64,000 nt of DNA from Sphingobium fontiphilum (GCF_014196635.1 NZ_JACIEB010000002.1:124001-188000); one strand, 5' to 3'; counted from the first letter of the stretch, positions 17,901 through 27,429 are shown. Notes: generated from the sequence alone by a model not told the origin. A program made the numbers and translations.

Positions 17901-18355
17901 CCGGCGAGTTGGGCGTCAGCACGAAGCTGGGCGGCGACGCCCTGTCGATCACGCCGCGCGCGTCGATGCGCGGCGCCTATATCAGTTGGTCGAACGTCGC
18001 GGAAAGCGGCGGCGACGCCGGCCTGATGATCGACCGCAAGAGCGCCAACAGCCTCCAGGGCCGCGCGGGCGCGACGATCAAGTCGGAAATGGGCGGCATC
18101 AAGCCGTTCCTGACCGTCAACTACGCCCATGAATTCGAAAAGCAGCCGGCCTTCTTCACCGCCAATCTGGTCGGCGGAACCGGCCCGAACGTCCCCTTCG
18201 CCCTGGGCGTGACGGACAAGGACTGGGGTGAAGTGGGCGGCGGCCTGACCTTCACCACCGGCAGCGTCGACATCAGCCTGTCGGCCGATACGACCCTCTG
18301 GCGCAAGGACATCAAATATCAGAGCTATCGCGCGAGCGCCAAGTTCCGCTTCTGA
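14924..18355 (+). CDS. Autotransporter with trypsin-like (S1) passenger domain
   Basis: The 1143-residue protein has a long signal peptide (to about residue 36, ending STASA). A trypsin-like protease domain follows with the full triad: His83 in FAAHCVND, Asp154 in YGDVAIATLD and Ser282 in GGDSGGPLI. A linker with low-complexity acidic and alanine runs follows, then a beta-helix-like passenger part (GTLNIEGNALLSSGSTLQID) and a C-terminal autotransporter barrel from about residue 860, ending in an aromatic residue (ASAKFRF). It should be a secreted or surface serine protease that crosses the outer membrane by type Va secretion. The substrate is unknown. A strong hairpin follows the stop. Confidence 0.92.
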   Translation: MKQSTLSRAHLSGARKSLLLASAALASLCISSTASAVVPNDGSSPTDIIDSEDVNGVGIMYRADGFVCTGTLVNPRTVIFAAHCVNDLSTPDYGTVNGGVPVAFAFQNDARPGLINWLSNGFQTNTALSVYNVNNIAYNPDSLDPPALSFLYGDVAIATLDTPASDVPAWTMLFSALPAPASISDTTGTGYHVTVTGYGRSGSGTTGSSYGIDFRRKVAENFLGMLGSLDDIDSFLFGSAGGYTQNLYQLDFDDPEGENIFDFNVFKDGALPNEGITAGGDSGGPLILDQTFDEKTVIGVLSGGSRYFFGQEFSSYGGSSFYQPLYLFWDWIAANNPYRYATAKEGDGKWSDPNHWVTALDPNYRVIDSNGALVNGIPTTPGAGAFGEDSTQKFGQLCYQPNYEAVDVCYDVGTGDTYVDGVLVTDAGEPTAATTGGTTVANARGRVEIAERSASSNSATLLSGADNEAQEGDSESPALPAPSLANGLPGASAFVPNNIDPVAIDNIVGRYYDVTLATAGTTTLDIDATVDRFTMAGTGAKLNVTAEGSLTSLMDISHLAGAVNIDGAVTTPGDYMMLTGLLSGSGTLNTPYFTNVMGTIAPGGVGTIGTLNIEGNALLSSGSTLQIDLGANGVSDVLAVHATEYVEDDGAGEGDGGSEAAAAAATLAVGDPLNGIAALGGKVVFGAATGSRLRFGNSYTFLTAEGGVEGAFDTPTNISAVLKPVLSYGANSVSVTIDAGLYADVINTASPVQRGFAQLLDQNRSLYSKFSTLFGEADLLSVAGVQATFESMAPRTETLKTSMAEVLTDNMARFYRDRLTKVDGGAMGGTLTMVGQPIQLAAASLAGMNLGMDMGAGGSETTTQENALPEDVSMFLAGGYLDGSSAPMRTALPLGRDQFDGWYAALGVEKTVGDNAVIGLGLSYSEMDGKARTSDTGTARLYQGTVYGVWNLGSVALDGIVSAGALDMRTVRGFSVGATPYTLVGRDQSLALSGELGVSTKLGGDALSITPRASMRGAYISWSNVAESGGDAGLMIDRKSANSLQGRAGATIKSEMGGIKPFLTVNYAHEFEKQPAFFTANLVGGTGPNVPFALGVTDKDWGEVGGGLTFTTGSVDISLSADTTLWRKDIKYQSYRASAKFRF

Positions 18356-18378
18356 TCCCGGCGGTCCGCCAAACTGAC

Positions 18379-18420
18379 GAAAGGGCCGCATCCCATCATG
18401 GGGGGCGGCCCTTTCCCGTT
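18379..18420 (+). terminator. Intrinsic terminator of the autotransporter gene
   Basis: GAAAGGGCCGC (18379-18389) pairs with GCGGCCCTTTC (18405-18415), followed by CCGTTTT. It is 23 bases after the autotransporter stop and well before the kinase gene. Confidence 0.75.
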
Positions 18421-18514
18421 TTCCGGCCATCGCATCGACAAACGTCCATGCCGGTTCGACCAGCAACCCACGGAAACAGGCGACATCGACGCTTGTCGGG
18501 ACTAAACTGCGGCC

Positions 18515-19630
18515 ATGAACGCACATAATAATGATGATGGCGAACCGGGGGTCGCACCGGCCATCGCTCTCTATTCCATTCTCGGCTTCTGGCTGTTCTA
18601 CGCCTTGCTGGTCACATTGCGCGCCACGGTGATGGGCTTTGCATCGCAGGGCGAACTGGCCTCCCGCCGCGCCGTGGTGACCGTCATCGGCATCGTCATC
18701 ACCTGGGTGCTTTATCTGGGCATTCGCCATTTTGACGGCCGGGCTCTGCCGCTGCGCATCGTCGTCGCTTTCTCCTTCGCTGCGCCCTTTGCCCTCGCCA
18801 TGGCGGCGGCCAACTATTATATCTTCAACATCTATGATCCGGTCAGCATCCTACCGGACATGGACAGCAGCCGCATGGTTCACGAACATGGCTATGCGCT
18901 GAAACAGATCGCGGAAGACGCGATCAGCCGCTATTTCTTTCTGGCCGCCTGGGCCAGCTTGTACCTCGCCCTTTCCTATGCCAGCGAAGCCCATCGCGTG
19001 GAGCGCCGCGCCGCCCGGCTGGAACGCGCCGCACAGGCCGCCGAGCTCCGCTCCCTGCGTTATCAGGTCAATCCCCATTTCCTGTTCAACACGCTCAATT
19101 CGCTGTCGACGCTGGTGATGCGCGACCGGCGGGACGAGGCGGAACAGATGATCATGTCGCTCTCCAACTTCTACCGCACCAGCCTGACCGGCGATCCTCT
19201 GGACGATGTGCCGCTGTCCGAAGAAGTGCAGTTGCAGAAGCTCTATCTCGACATTGAGGGCGTCCGCTTCCCCGATCGGCTGGTAACCCGCATCGACATT
19301 CCCGACGCCCTGATGTCGTGCTGCGTCCCCGGCCTCATCCTGCAGCCGCTGGTCGAAAATGCGATCAAATATGGCGTTTCGCGCACATCCCGCCCCGTCA
19401 CCATCCTGATCCGCGCCTGGGAGGAGGAAGGCCTGCTGAAGATCAGCGTCAGTGACGATGGCGACAAGCCGCCGACGGAAGCCGACAAGGGCAATGGCAT
19501 CGGCCTTGCCAATGTGCGTGACCGGCTGAGCGCCCGCTATGGCGACAAGGGACGAATTGATTATAGTCCCCGCGAAGGGGGCGGCTTTGTCGTGAAACTG
19601 GCCATGCCGATCGTTCGCAAGGGGTGTTGA
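18515..19630 (+). CDS. LytS/YehU-type sensor histidine kinase
   Basis: The 371-residue protein has four predicted membrane segments in its first 155 residues, a short coiled linker, and the His_kinase domain of the LytS type with phospho-acceptor His188 in QVNPHFLFNTLNSLS. ATP-binding features follow: LVENAIKYGVS and GIGLANVRDRLSARYG. Kinases of this type pair with LytTR response regulators, and such a gene follows after 7 bases. The signal sensed is not evident. The pair is downstream of, and on the same strand as, the secreted protease, but separated from it by a terminator. Confidence 0.92.
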   Translation: MNAHNNDDGEPGVAPAIALYSILGFWLFYALLVTLRATVMGFASQGELASRRAVVTVIGIVITWVLYLGIRHFDGRALPLRIVVAFSFAAPFALAMAAANYYIFNIYDPVSILPDMDSSRMVHEHGYALKQIAEDAISRYFFLAAWASLYLALSYASEAHRVERRAARLERAAQAAELRSLRYQVNPHFLFNTLNSLSTLVMRDRRDEAEQMIMSLSNFYRTSLTGDPLDDVPLSEEVQLQKLYLDIEGVRFPDRLVTRIDIPDALMSCCVPGLILQPLVENAIKYGVSRTSRPVTILIRAWEEEGLLKISVSDDGDKPPTEADKGNGIGLANVRDRLSARYGDKGRIDYSPREGGGFVVKLAMPIVRKGC

Positions 19631-19637
19631 TCAGCCA

Positions 19638-20387
19638 ATGACCATTCGTACGATGATCGTCGACGACGAGCCTCTGGCCGTAGAGAGGCTTCAGATGTTG
19701 TGCGCACGCGAGCCACGTATCTCGCTGGTGGGCACCGCCAGCGATGGCGAGGCGGCCTTGCGCCTGATCGAGGCGCTGAAGCCCGATCTGGTCATGCTCG
19801 ACATCGCCATGCCGTTGCTGGACGGCGTCGGCGTGGCCCGCGCGGTGGGGCGTATGGGTCTACGCCCTGCCATTATTTTTGTGACCGCTTTTGAAGGCTT
19901 TGCGGTAGAAGCCTTCGATCTCGCCGCAATTGACTATATGTTGAAGCCGGTCGCCCATGACCGGCTGACCCGCTCCATCGACCGGGTGGAAATCGCCCTG
20001 TCGAAGCGCCCGGCGGCGGCGGCCGATATCGAACGGACGGCAGAGGCGCAACCGGAATGGGCCGAGGAATTCTGGGTGCCGCACCGGTCCGAACTGATCC
20101 GTGTGGCCGCCAGCCAGATCGACCGGATCGAGGCTGAGCGCGATTATATGCGCCTGCACGTCGGCGCGCACAGCTATTTGCTGCACCAGACCATCAGTTC
20201 GCTGGAAGAGCGGCTGGACCCGCAACATTTCGTGCGCCTCCACCGTTCGCACATCGTGCGGCGCGACTATATCGCGCGGTTGCGCCACGATGGCAGCGGC
20301 GTCTGGTTCGCCTGCCTGGCCGATGGCGGCGAAATCCGCATCGGGCGCACTTATCTGGCCAATGCGCGGACGATGACCGGGCGCTGA
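19638..20387 (+). CDS. LytTR-family response regulator
   Basis: The 249-residue protein has an N-terminal receiver domain (acid pocket VDDEP, phospho-acceptor Asp55 in LVMLDIAMPLLDG, lysine in MLKPV) and a C-terminal LytTR DNA-binding domain (IDRIEAERDYMRLHVG, FVRLHRSHIVRRDYI). LytTR proteins bind direct repeats upstream of target genes. It is in one operon with the kinase. Targets cannot be read from this window; the autotransporter upstream region is a candidate only by proximity. Confidence 0.93.
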   Translation: MTIRTMIVDDEPLAVERLQMLCAREPRISLVGTASDGEAALRLIEALKPDLVMLDIAMPLLDGVGVARAVGRMGLRPAIIFVTAFEGFAVEAFDLAAIDYMLKPVAHDRLTRSIDRVEIALSKRPAAAADIERTAEAQPEWAEEFWVPHRSELIRVAASQIDRIEAERDYMRLHVGAHSYLLHQTISSLEERLDPQHFVRLHRSHIVRRDYIARLRHDGSGVWFACLADGGEIRIGRTYLANARTMTGR

Positions 20388-20400
20388 AAGCCGCGCATAG

Positions 20401-20437
20401 AAAAGGGGACCGGTGTCGCCACCAGTCCCCTTATAAT
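20401..20437. terminator. Hairpin terminator between convergent genes
   Basis: AAGGGGACCGGT (20403-20414) pairs imperfectly with ACCAGTCCCCTT (20421-20432), followed by ATAATTCT on the plus strand and preceded by an A-run that becomes a U-run on the minus strand. It lies between the LytTR gene and the convergent ferredoxin-NADP reductase gene and could end both transcripts. Confidence 0.65.
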
Positions 20438-20455
20438 TCTCAGATTTTGATCGAA

Positions 20456-21274
20456 TCAGCCGACGAAGGCGCGTTCGATCACGAACTGCCCCGGCGCCGC
20501 ATTGGAGCCTTCGGTAAAGCCGATGCTTTCGAAATAGGCGGCGAACTGCTTGATCATTTCCATGCTGCCGCACATCATGATCCGGTCGGTTTCCGGGTCA
20601 AAATGCTTGGCCCCCTGAATGCGGCCGCCGAACAGCGTGCCATCCTCCACCAGCTTGTCGATACGCTTGGTGGTGTGGAAGGGTTCGCGCGTTACGGTCG
20701 GTACATAATCGAACTGGAGCAGCGCCTGATCCTGCACCAGCGGATCGCCTGCAAAACGGCTCTCCAGCATTTCGCGGAAGGCGAGATCGCTGACCTGCCG
20801 CACCGAATGCACGATCACGACCTGCTCGTAAAATTCATAGACATCGGGGTCGCGCGCCAGGCTGAGGAAGGGCGCCAGCCCCGTGCCGGTCGACAGCATG
20901 AACAGCCGCTTGCCGGGCAGCAGCGCGTCGGTGACGAGCGTGCCAGTCGGCTTGCGGCCCAGATAGATCTGATCGCCTGGCTGGATAAGCTGCAGCTTCG
21001 ACGTCAGCGGCCCGTCCTGCACCTTGATCGACAGAAACTCCAGCTCCTCGTCCCAGGACGGACTGGCCACCGAATAGGCGCGCAGCAGCGGCTTGCCGTT
21101 TTCGCCCTGCAGGCCGATCATCACGAACTCGCCCGACCGGAAACGGAAACTGGCCGGGCGGGAAATGCGAAAGCTGAACAGCCGCTCGTTCCAATGGTGC
21201 ACGGACAGCACCGTCTCCACCGACAATGCGCCTGTGGGTTCGAGCACCGGCTTTTCAATCGTCACGTCGTTCAA
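20456..21274 (-). CDS. fpr: Ferredoxin--NADP+ reductase
   Basis: The 272-residue flavoprotein has an FAD-binding half (FRSGEFVMIGLQ, LLRAYSVASPSWDEELEF) and an NADP-binding half (LFMLSTGTGLAPFLSLARDP, IMMCGSMEMI). It exchanges electrons between NADPH and ferredoxin or flavodoxin in the cytosol. I place the start at a TTG codon at 21274, giving MNDVTIEKPVLEP, because AGGGGAAAGGC lies just upstream and homology begins there; an in-frame upstream extension lacks family similarity. It is a single gene, convergent with the LytTR operon. Confidence 0.9.
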   Translation of the reverse strand: MNDVTIEKPVLEPTGALSVETVLSVHHWNERLFSFRISRPASFRFRSGEFVMIGLQGENGKPLLRAYSVASPSWDEELEFLSIKVQDGPLTSKLQLIQPGDQIYLGRKPTGTLVTDALLPGKRLFMLSTGTGLAPFLSLARDPDVYEFYEQVVIVHSVRQVSDLAFREMLESRFAGDPLVQDQALLQFDYVPTVTREPFHTTKRIDKLVEDGTLFGGRIQGAKHFDPETDRIMMCGSMEMIKQFAAYFESIGFTEGSNAAPGQFVIERAFVG

Positions 21275-21437
21275 CGCCTTTCCCCTGCCTGCGTCCGCCC
21301 CGACAATGCGGCGACGGCCGGCTACCGAAACTGGATCGGTCCCGCGAATGAACATTGCACCGCGCGAAGGCAAGGTGAAAAAAACTTGGGGGCAGGAAAG
21401 CTCAGCAGCCTGACAGCCGCCGCGCCGCCAGCCATGG

Positions 21438-21755
21438 TCAGCCGAACAGGCCCTTGGCCAAACCGCCCAGTTCGTTGAGCGGATTGCCATCGCCATCGCG
21501 GTCGAACAGCCCGCCCAGCTTGCCCATAATCGCCTCTGGACCGCCAAACTGGCCCATCAGTTCCTGGAGCTTGTCAGCCGACACGCCATGTTCCGCCGCA
21601 GTGGTCGCCAGCGCCGCGACGTTGGTTTCGCCCGACGCGATCTTGGCGCCGATTTCGGTCATCAGCGCCTGCATCTGCGCCGGCTCCATCCCGATTTTGT
21701 CAGCGATGGCTTCCAGTCCACCCAGATTGCCGATCAGATTGTCAAACATGCTCAT
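21438..21755 (-). CDS. Hypothetical small protein with DxDxDG loop (105 aa)
   Basis: The protein starts MSMFDNLIGNLGGLEAIADK, is mostly helical with many glycines, and ends with LFDRDGDGNPLNELGGLAKGLFG. FDRDGDGNPLNE resembles a calcium-binding DxDxDG loop. The helical GG-rich plan is reminiscent of DUF937/YidB-like proteins, but I am not certain of the family. GGGGA upstream fits ATG at 21755 better than the in-frame start at 21815. It lies downstream of the pckA terminator, so it probably has its own promoter. Confidence 0.7.
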   Translation of the reverse strand: MSMFDNLIGNLGGLEAIADKIGMEPAQMQALMTEIGAKIASGETNVAALATTAAEHGVSADKLQELMGQFGGPEAIMGKLGGLFDRDGDGNPLNELGGLAKGLFG

Positions 21756-21810
21756 CACGAATCCCCGCTTTTGATTGGTGGCCAGTTTATCATTCCGGCG
21801 GGGCAACCGA

Positions 21811-21844
21811 AACAAAAAGAGCCGGGAAGTTCCCTTCCCGGCTC
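21811..21844 (-). terminator. Intrinsic terminator of pckA
   Basis: On the minus strand GAGCCGGGAAG pairs with CTTCCCGGCTC (arms at 21834-21844 and 21819-21829), followed by TTTTTGTTT. It lies 27 bases after the pckA stop and is a textbook factor-independent terminator. Confidence 0.88.
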
Positions 21845-21870
21845 CATCAACGCTGCGTTCCCGAAAAGGA

Positions 21871-23466
21871 TCAGGCGGCGGTCAGCGCGGCCTGCCGAAC
21901 CGAAGCGTCCACATGATCTTCGAACTGGGCGAAATTGTCGACGAACTGCTTGACCAGCTTGGCCGCCGTTTCGTCATAACCCGCCTTGTCCGACCAAGTT
22001 TCGCGCGGATCGAGGATCTGCGAATCGACCCCCGGCACGGCGACCGGCACTTCGAAACCGAAATTGGGATCGGTGCGGAACTCAGCGCTGTTCAGGCTGC
22101 CGTCGAGCGCGGCGTTGAGCAGCGCGCGGGTCACCTTGATCGGCATACGCTTGCCAACGCCATATTTGCCGCCGGTCCAGCCGGTGTTGACCAGCCAGCA
22201 GGTCACGCCGCCCTTGTTGATCCGGTCCTTGAGCAGATTGCCATAGACCGAAGGATGACGCGGCATGAACGGCGCGCCAAAGCAGGTCGAGAAGGTCGCC
22301 GTCGGCTCCGTCACGCCGATTTCGGTGCCGGCGACACGCGCCGTGTAACCCGACAGGAAGTGATACATCGCCTGTTCCGGGGTCAGCCGCGCAATCGGCG
22401 GCAACACGCCATAGGCGTCGGCGGTCAGGAAGATGATGTTCTGCGGAACGGGGCCAAGGTTGTCCTTCGACGCATTGGGAATGAAATCGATGGGGTAGGA
22501 ACCACGACTGTTTTCAGCGAGGCTGTTGTCGTCCAGATCGATGGCGCGCGTGTCCTCGTCGATGACGACATTTTCCAGCACCGTGCCGAAACGCCGGGTG
22601 GTGGCGAAGATTTCCGGTTCGGCTTCGGCCGAAAGGTTGATCATCTTGGCATAGCAGCCGCCTTCGAAGTTGAAGACGGCGGTGTCCGACCAGCCATGCT
22701 CGTCATCACCGATCAACGTACGGCTGGCATCAGCCGACAGGGTGGTCTTCCCGGTGCCCGACAGGCCGAAGAACACGGCGGTGTCGCCGTTCGGGCCGAT
22801 ATTGGCCGAACAGTGCATCGGCATCACGCCCTTGGCCGGCAGCAGATAGTTGAGGATGCCGAAGACCGACTTCTTCATTTCACCGGCATAGGCGGTGCCG
22901 CCGATCAGGATCAGCTTTTCGCTGAGGTTGACCGCGATCACCGTTTCCGTGCGGCAGCCATGACGAGCCGGGTCGGCGCGGAAGCTGGGCAGGTCGATAA
23001 TGGTGTATTCCGGTGCAAAATCGACCAGCTCATCGGCGGTCGGACGCACCAGTAGGGTGCGGATGAACAGATTGTGCCAGGCAAATTCGTTGATGACGCG
23101 CACATTCACGCGATGTTCCGGCTGCGAACCGCCGAACAGGTCGGCGACGTAGAGCTTGTCCTTTTCGGCCAGCGCAGCAAGGAAATCCTGCTTCAGCGCG
23201 GCGAAATGCTCCGGCGTCATCGACACGTTGGTGTTGCCCCACCACACGGTATTTTCGGTTTCGGCGTCGCGGACGATGAACTTGTCCTTGGCGCTGCGGC
23301 CGGTGTGCTTGCCGGTCTTGACGACCAGAGGGCCGTCCTTCGACAAGATGCCTTCGCCATTGCGAACCGCCGCTTCGACCAGCGGCGCGGTGCCGAGGTT
23401 CCAGAACTGCTCGGCTGTTACGGTAATACCCTGTTTATCAAGGGTGAGAGAGGATTTGGCCTGCAC
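21871..23466 (-). CDS. pckA: Phosphoenolpyruvate carboxykinase (ATP)
   Basis: The 531-residue protein matches ATP-dependent PEP carboxykinase: [16 protein letters not shown] near the N-terminus, the [12 protein letters not shown] segment, the kinase-1a P-loop [15 protein letters not shown], and [22 protein letters not shown] with metal-binding aspartates. It turns oxaloacetate and ATP into PEP, the entry to gluconeogenesis. I choose GTG at 23466 because GGAG lies 8 bases upstream; the TTG at 23472 is too close to that site. A strong terminator follows. The divergent neighbour is the ChvI regulator, whose family controls carbon metabolism in other alphaproteobacteria. Confidence 0.96.
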   Translation of the reverse strand: MQAKSSLTLDKQGITVTAEQFWNLGTAPLVEAAVRNGEGILSKDGPLVVKTGKHTGRSAKDKFIVRDAETENTVWWGNTNVSMTPEHFAALKQDFLAALAEKDKLYVADLFGGSQPEHRVNVRVINEFAWHNLFIRTLLVRPTADELVDFAPEYTIIDLPSFRADPARHGCRTETVIAVNLSEKLILIGGTAYAGEMKKSVFGILNYLLPAKGVMPMHCSANIGPNGDTAVFFGLSGTGKTTLSADASRTLIGDDEHGWSDTAVFNFEGGCYAKMINLSAEAEPEIFATTRRFGTVLENVVIDEDTRAIDLDDNSLAENSRGSYPIDFIPNASKDNLGPVPQNIIFLTADAYGVLPPIARLTPEQAMYHFLSGYTARVAGTEIGVTEPTATFSTCFGAPFMPRHPSVYGNLLKDRINKGGVTCWLVNTGWTGGKYGVGKRMPIKVTRALLNAALDGSLNSAEFRTDPNFGFEVPVAVPGVDSQILDPRETWSDKAGYDETAAKLVKQFVDNFAQFEDHVDASVRQAALTAA

Positions 23467-23725
23467 GCACAATGCTCCTGACTGTCAACTCGGGCTGCTG
23501 TGGTCCCGATGCTTCCGATTTCGTGTCGCTGTTCGCCCCACATGCGACATCTTTTTTCAAACTAGCATCATCGCGCATAAGCATTTGCGACAGCATCGTC
23601 AAATTGCGCCGTTTCGCCCGCCTTCCCAAGGTGGCACGCCCTGCCCTGCGCCACGGCCGCTTGCGGGCCGCGACGCCATGGTCTAGTCACGGACGCATCC
23701 CTATGCCCGCCCCCTGGAAGCCCGC

Positions 23726-24430
23726 ATGACCGCAACCATCGCTCTGGTGGATGACGACAAGAATATCCTGACGTCGGTGTCGATCGCCCTTCAGGCCGAA
23801 GGCTTCATCACGCGCATCTATTCCGATCCGGAAGCCGCCTTGCGCGCCTTGCTCGACAATCCCGCCGACCTCGCCGTGTTCGACATCAAGATGCCGCAGT
23901 TGGATGGCATCGAACTGTTGCGCAGGCTTCGCGAAAAAAGCCAGATGCCGGTTATCTTCCTGACGTCCAAGGCCGATGAGCTGGACGAGGCGCTGGGCCT
24001 CGCCATGGGCGCCGACGATTATATCGCCAAGCCATTTTCCCAACGGCTGCTGATCGCCCGCATCCGCGCCATTTTACGCCGTGCGGAGGTCAGCAAAACG
24101 CCGCCTTCGGCCGAAGAACCGCCATCCGAACCGATCATTCGGGGGCGGCTGGAGATGGACCCCCCACGCCACCGGGTGAAGTGGAGCGGGAAAGACGTGA
24201 CCCTCACCGTCACCGAATTTCTGATCCTGGAAACGCTGGCCATGCGCCCCGATGTGGTGAAAAGCCGCAACCAGTTGATGGACGCCGCCTATCAGGATGA
24301 TGTCTATGTCGACGACAGGACCATCGACAGCCATATCAAGCGTCTGCGGCGCAAATTCCGCGAGATTGACCCTGAATTCAACGCAATCGAAACTCTCTAT
24401 GGCGCTGGCTATCGTTTTTCGGAGAGCTGA
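23726..24430 (+). CDS. chvI: ChvI-type response regulator
   Basis: The 234-residue OmpR-class regulator has a receiver domain (VDDDK, phospho-acceptor Asp53 in [11 protein letters not shown], lysine in IAKPFSQR) and a winged-helix output domain ([35 protein letters not shown]). Together with the kinase and HprK gene that follow, it is ChvI of the alphaproteobacterial ChvG/ChvI envelope-stress system. The next gene begins inside its 3' end, so the pair is translationally coupled. Confidence 0.92.
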   Translation: MTATIALVDDDKNILTSVSIALQAEGFITRIYSDPEAALRALLDNPADLAVFDIKMPQLDGIELLRRLREKSQMPVIFLTSKADELDEALGLAMGADDYIAKPFSQRLLIARIRAILRRAEVSKTPPSAEEPPSEPIIRGRLEMDPPRHRVKWSGKDVTLTVTEFLILETLAMRPDVVKSRNQLMDAAYQDDVYVDDRTIDSHIKRLRRKFREIDPEFNAIETLYGAGYRFSES

Positions 24431-26003
24431 CGAACCGGACGTCGCCTTGCGATGGTCGGGGCGCGTCAGCCTGACGCCACGGATTTTGGCGGTCAACATC
24501 TTCGCGCTGGCGCTGCTGGCCGGCGGGTTCTTTTATCTCGACAGTTATCGCACCCGCATCGTCGACGACCGGCTGGACCAGTCGGCGCGCGAATTATCGC
24601 TGCTATCGGTCGGCTTGCAATATGCGCGGCCCGACCAGCAGGCGGCTCTGGTCCGCGCCTATGCCCGCAGAACAGGCGACCGCGTTCGCCGCTATCGTCC
24701 CGATGGCCGGTTGATGAACGACAGCTTCGACATGGACGCGCCACGTTATCGGTTGCGTCAGCCGTCAGAGGAAAGCTGGCAGCGCCATGTCGCGCGCTTT
24801 CTGGACAAGGTGATGGACCGCGCGGTCTTTGCCGATCGTCCACCCAATTTCATCGAACCGGCCGTCGACCGGGCGGAAAACTGGCCGGAAGTGGTGGCGG
24901 CCCGCCAGACCGGCAAGCCTGCCGCCTATAATCGCTATGCACCCGACCGCACCTTCATGATTTCGGCGGCAGTCATCATGCCCGATGGCGGCGCCCTGCT
25001 GGCGACGGAAAATGCGCGGGACATCACCCGCACAGTTCGGGCCGAGCGACTGCGCCTGGGCATGGTGCTCGCCGCCGCTGTTCTCGCATCGATCCTGCTT
25101 TCGCTGTTCCTGGCGCGGACCATCGTGTCGCCGCTGCGCAAGCTGGCCCGCGCCGCGATCCGGGTGCGCCTGGGCCGCGCGCGCGAGGTCACCGTGCCCC
25201 GCCTGCCCGCCCGACGCGACGAGATCGGGATGCTGGCCCGCGCCCTGTCGGACATGAGCCAGGCGCTGCGCCACCGAATCGACGCCACCGACGCCTTCGC
25301 CGCCGATGTCAGCCATGAACTGAAAAACCCGATCGCTTCCCTGCGCTCCGCCCTCGACTCGCTCGACCGGATCGATGCAGTCGCCCGGCCGGACCTGCGC
25401 GAACAGTTGATGGCCATCGCCCGGGACGATGTGCGTCGGCTCGACCGGCTGGTTACCGACATTGCCGAAGCGTCGCGCATCGACGCGCAACTCTCGCGCA
25501 CACGATTTGAACCCGTCGACATCGGGATGCTGATCGAACGCATGGTCGTCGCCCGTGAAGCACGCGGCGTGCCGCGCGGCGTCCGCATCGCCTTTGCCCG
25601 CCCGCGCCGGGATTTGGCGGTAGTGATGGGCGAGGAACAGCGACTGGTCCGGGTGCTGGAAAACCTGATCGACAACGCCGTCTCCTTCTCTCCCGACAAC
25701 GGGCTGGTCCAGATCGTCGCCACAGTCGCCAACGACGAAGTGCTGGTGCGGGTCGAGGATGAAGGCCCCGGCGTCCCCGAGGCGGAGCGCGAAACCGTAT
25801 TCCGCCGCTTCCACAGCGTTCGCCCGGCGGACGAAGCCTTTGGCAAGCACAGCGGCCTTGGCCTCGCCATCGCCCGCTCCATCGTGGAGGGGCATCAGGG
25901 CCGGATCAGCATCGCCGATCGCGAGGATGCCCGGCAGGGCGCCTGCTTCATCGTGCACCTGCCCATGGCGCTCGCCAGGGATCCCGGCATCGCCCCGGAT
26001 TGA
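24399..26003 (+). CDS. chvG: ChvG-type sensor histidine kinase
   Basis: The protein is about 534 residues with two membrane helices (near 34-53 and around 225) flanking a periplasmic sensor region, then a HAMP linker, the phospho-acceptor histidine in [20 protein letters not shown], and the ATPase motifs [20 protein letters not shown] and [12 protein letters not shown]. This matches ChvG/ExoS. I take ATG at 24399, which overlaps chvI by 32 bases; an internal TTG shortly after is an alternative. ChvG family kinases respond to acidity and cell-wall stress in Rhizobiales. Confidence 0.9.
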   Translation: MALAIVFRRADEPDVALRWSGRVSLTPRILAVNIFALALLAGGFFYLDSYRTRIVDDRLDQSARELSLLSVGLQYARPDQQAALVRAYARRTGDRVRRYRPDGRLMNDSFDMDAPRYRLRQPSEESWQRHVARFLDKVMDRAVFADRPPNFIEPAVDRAENWPEVVAARQTGKPAAYNRYAPDRTFMISAAVIMPDGGALLATENARDITRTVRAERLRLGMVLAAAVLASILLSLFLARTIVSPLRKLARAAIRVRLGRAREVTVPRLPARRDEIGMLARALSDMSQALRHRIDATDAFAADVSHELKNPIASLRSALDSLDRIDAVARPDLREQLMAIARDDVRRLDRLVTDIAEASRIDAQLSRTRFEPVDIGMLIERMVVAREARGVPRGVRIAFARPRRDLAVVMGEEQRLVRVLENLIDNAVSFSPDNGLVQIVATVANDEVLVRVEDEGPGVPEAERETVFRRFHSVRPADEAFGKHSGLGLAIARSIVEGHQGRISIADREDARQGACFIVHLPMALARDPGIAPD

Positions 26004-26065
26004 AACGCCGCCGACAGGTTAACGCCATTTCTACCGCCGCCGATAATGGCTAGACTGGACGAATA

Positions 26066-26500
26066 ATGGTTCGCGCCCTGTCCTATGAGTCCATCCATGC
26101 AACGGCGGTCGCCATTGGCGGACGCACGATCCTGCTGTCCGGGCCAAGCGGCGCGGGGAAATCGGACCTCGGCCTGCGCCTCATCGACCGCGGCGCGCGC
26201 CTGGTCAGCGATGACTATACGCTGCTTCGACGGCAGGGATCGGCCTTGCTGGCGTCGCCCCCGACGACCATAGCGGGACATATGGAAGTGCGCGGCGTCG
26301 GCCTTATGACCATGGGATATGACAGCGACGTCCCCGTCGCCCTGATCGTAGAACTGACGGACGTGGTGGAACGCTTGCCTGCGGACCCGGAGCGCCGGGT
26401 GATTGCGGGCGTGGCCATCCCCGTCGTGCGCCTGTCGCCGCTCGAACCTTCCGCCCCGATCAAGGTGGAAATGGCGCTGCAACGATTTGGCGTCGCATGA
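26066..26500 (+). CDS. hprK: HPr kinase/phosphorylase, short form
   Basis: The 144-residue protein is only the C-terminal catalytic domain of HprK, as is normal in alphaproteobacteria. It has the P-loop LSGPSGAGKSDLG (Lys32) and ARLVSDDYTLL with the metal-binding aspartates, followed by IAGHMEVRGVGLM. It phosphorylates HPr on a serine, linking PTS state to regulation. Its stop overlaps the rapZ start in ATGA, and the HPr gene is in the same operon. Confidence 0.93.
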   Translation: MVRALSYESIHATAVAIGGRTILLSGPSGAGKSDLGLRLIDRGARLVSDDYTLLRRQGSALLASPPTTIAGHMEVRGVGLMTMGYDSDVPVALIVELTDVVERLPADPERRVIAGVAIPVVRLSPLEPSAPIKVEMALQRFGVA

Positions 26501-27429
26501 CCCAGCCAAAGACCATATTGCTGCTTTCGGGCCTGTCGGGCGCGGGCAAGACCACCGCGCTTAAGACTTTGGAGGATATGGGGTGGGAGGTTGTCGACAA
26601 TCTGCCCCTCGTGCTGCTTGACCGGCTGCTCGACACGCCCTTGCCCGAAGGCCATGAAGGTGCGCAGGAACGCCCGATCGCGCTGGGCATCGACGCGCGC
26701 ACGCGCGGCTTCGACGCAAACGCCATCGTCCAGCGAATCAAGGCGCTGCGCGAACGCCATGGCCATGACATCGAAACCCTGTTCCTGGACTGCGCGGGCG
26801 TGGAACTGGAGCGCCGCTTCGCCGAAACCCGCCGCCGCCACCCTCTTGCGCAGGACCGCCCCGCCGCCGACGGCATAGCGCGCGAGCGGGAAATCACCGA
26901 ACCGCTGCGCCGCTGGGCCACCCATGTCATCGACACGACGGCGATGAGCAGCAACGCCCTGCAACAGGAAATCCGCACCCGTTTCGGCCAGCAACGCTCA
27001 TCCGATCCGGTGCTGACCATCCTCTCCTTCGGCTATTCGCGCGGGATGCCGCGCAATGCCGACCTGGTTTTCGACATGCGGTTTCTGCGCAACCCGCATT
27101 GGGACGACGCCCTGCGTCCGCTGACCGGCCAGGATGAAAGGGTAGCCGCCTATATCGCGCAGGATCCGGCCTATGAGGACGCGGTCGGCCGGATTGAACA
27201 ACTGCTCTGCGTCCTGCTGCCGCGCTATGCGGAGGGGGGCAAGGCTTATATCACCATCGCCTTCGGCTGCACCGGAGGACGCCATCGTTCGGTTCATGTC
27301 GCTGAACGTATCGCCAGCCACTTGCAAGACGCGGGCTTTTCGCCCACGGTCTCGCACCGCAATATGGAATCAGCGCCCCAGGACGCCCTGGAGAAGCGCC
27401 GAACGGGAGGCCCGAAAGCAAAATCATGA
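26497..27429 (+). CDS. rapZ: RapZ/YvcJ-family nucleotide-binding protein
   Basis: The 310-residue protein begins with a P-loop (LLLSGLSGAGKTTALKTLED), continues through GWEVVDNLPLVLLD, and ends with the conserved C-terminal domain GCTGGRHRSVHVAERIA. This is the RapZ/YvcJ family. E. coli RapZ is an adapter that directs RNase E to a small RNA controlling amino-sugar synthesis, but that small RNA is not expected here. Overlapping hprK by four bases and lying just before EIIA and HPr, it is probably part of phosphotransfer control. Confidence 0.92.
   Translation: MTQPKTILLLSGLSGAGKTTALKTLEDMGWEVVDNLPLVLLDRLLDTPLPEGHEGAQERPIALGIDARTRGFDANAIVQRIKALRERHGHDIETLFLDCAGVELERRFAETRRRHPLAQDRPAADGIAREREITEPLRRWATHVIDTTAMSSNALQQEIRTRFGQQRSSDPVLTILSFGYSRGMPRNADLVFDMRFLRNPHWDDALRPLTGQDERVAAYIAQDPAYEDAVGRIEQLLCVLLPRYAEGGKAYITIAFGCTGGRHRSVHVAERIASHLQDAGFSPTVSHRNMESAPQDALEKRRTGGPKAKS

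Noticed and set aside
21775-23055. 426-codon plus-strand frame opposite pckA
   Set aside because: It starts at a TTG inside another gene region and shadows a complete PEP carboxykinase.
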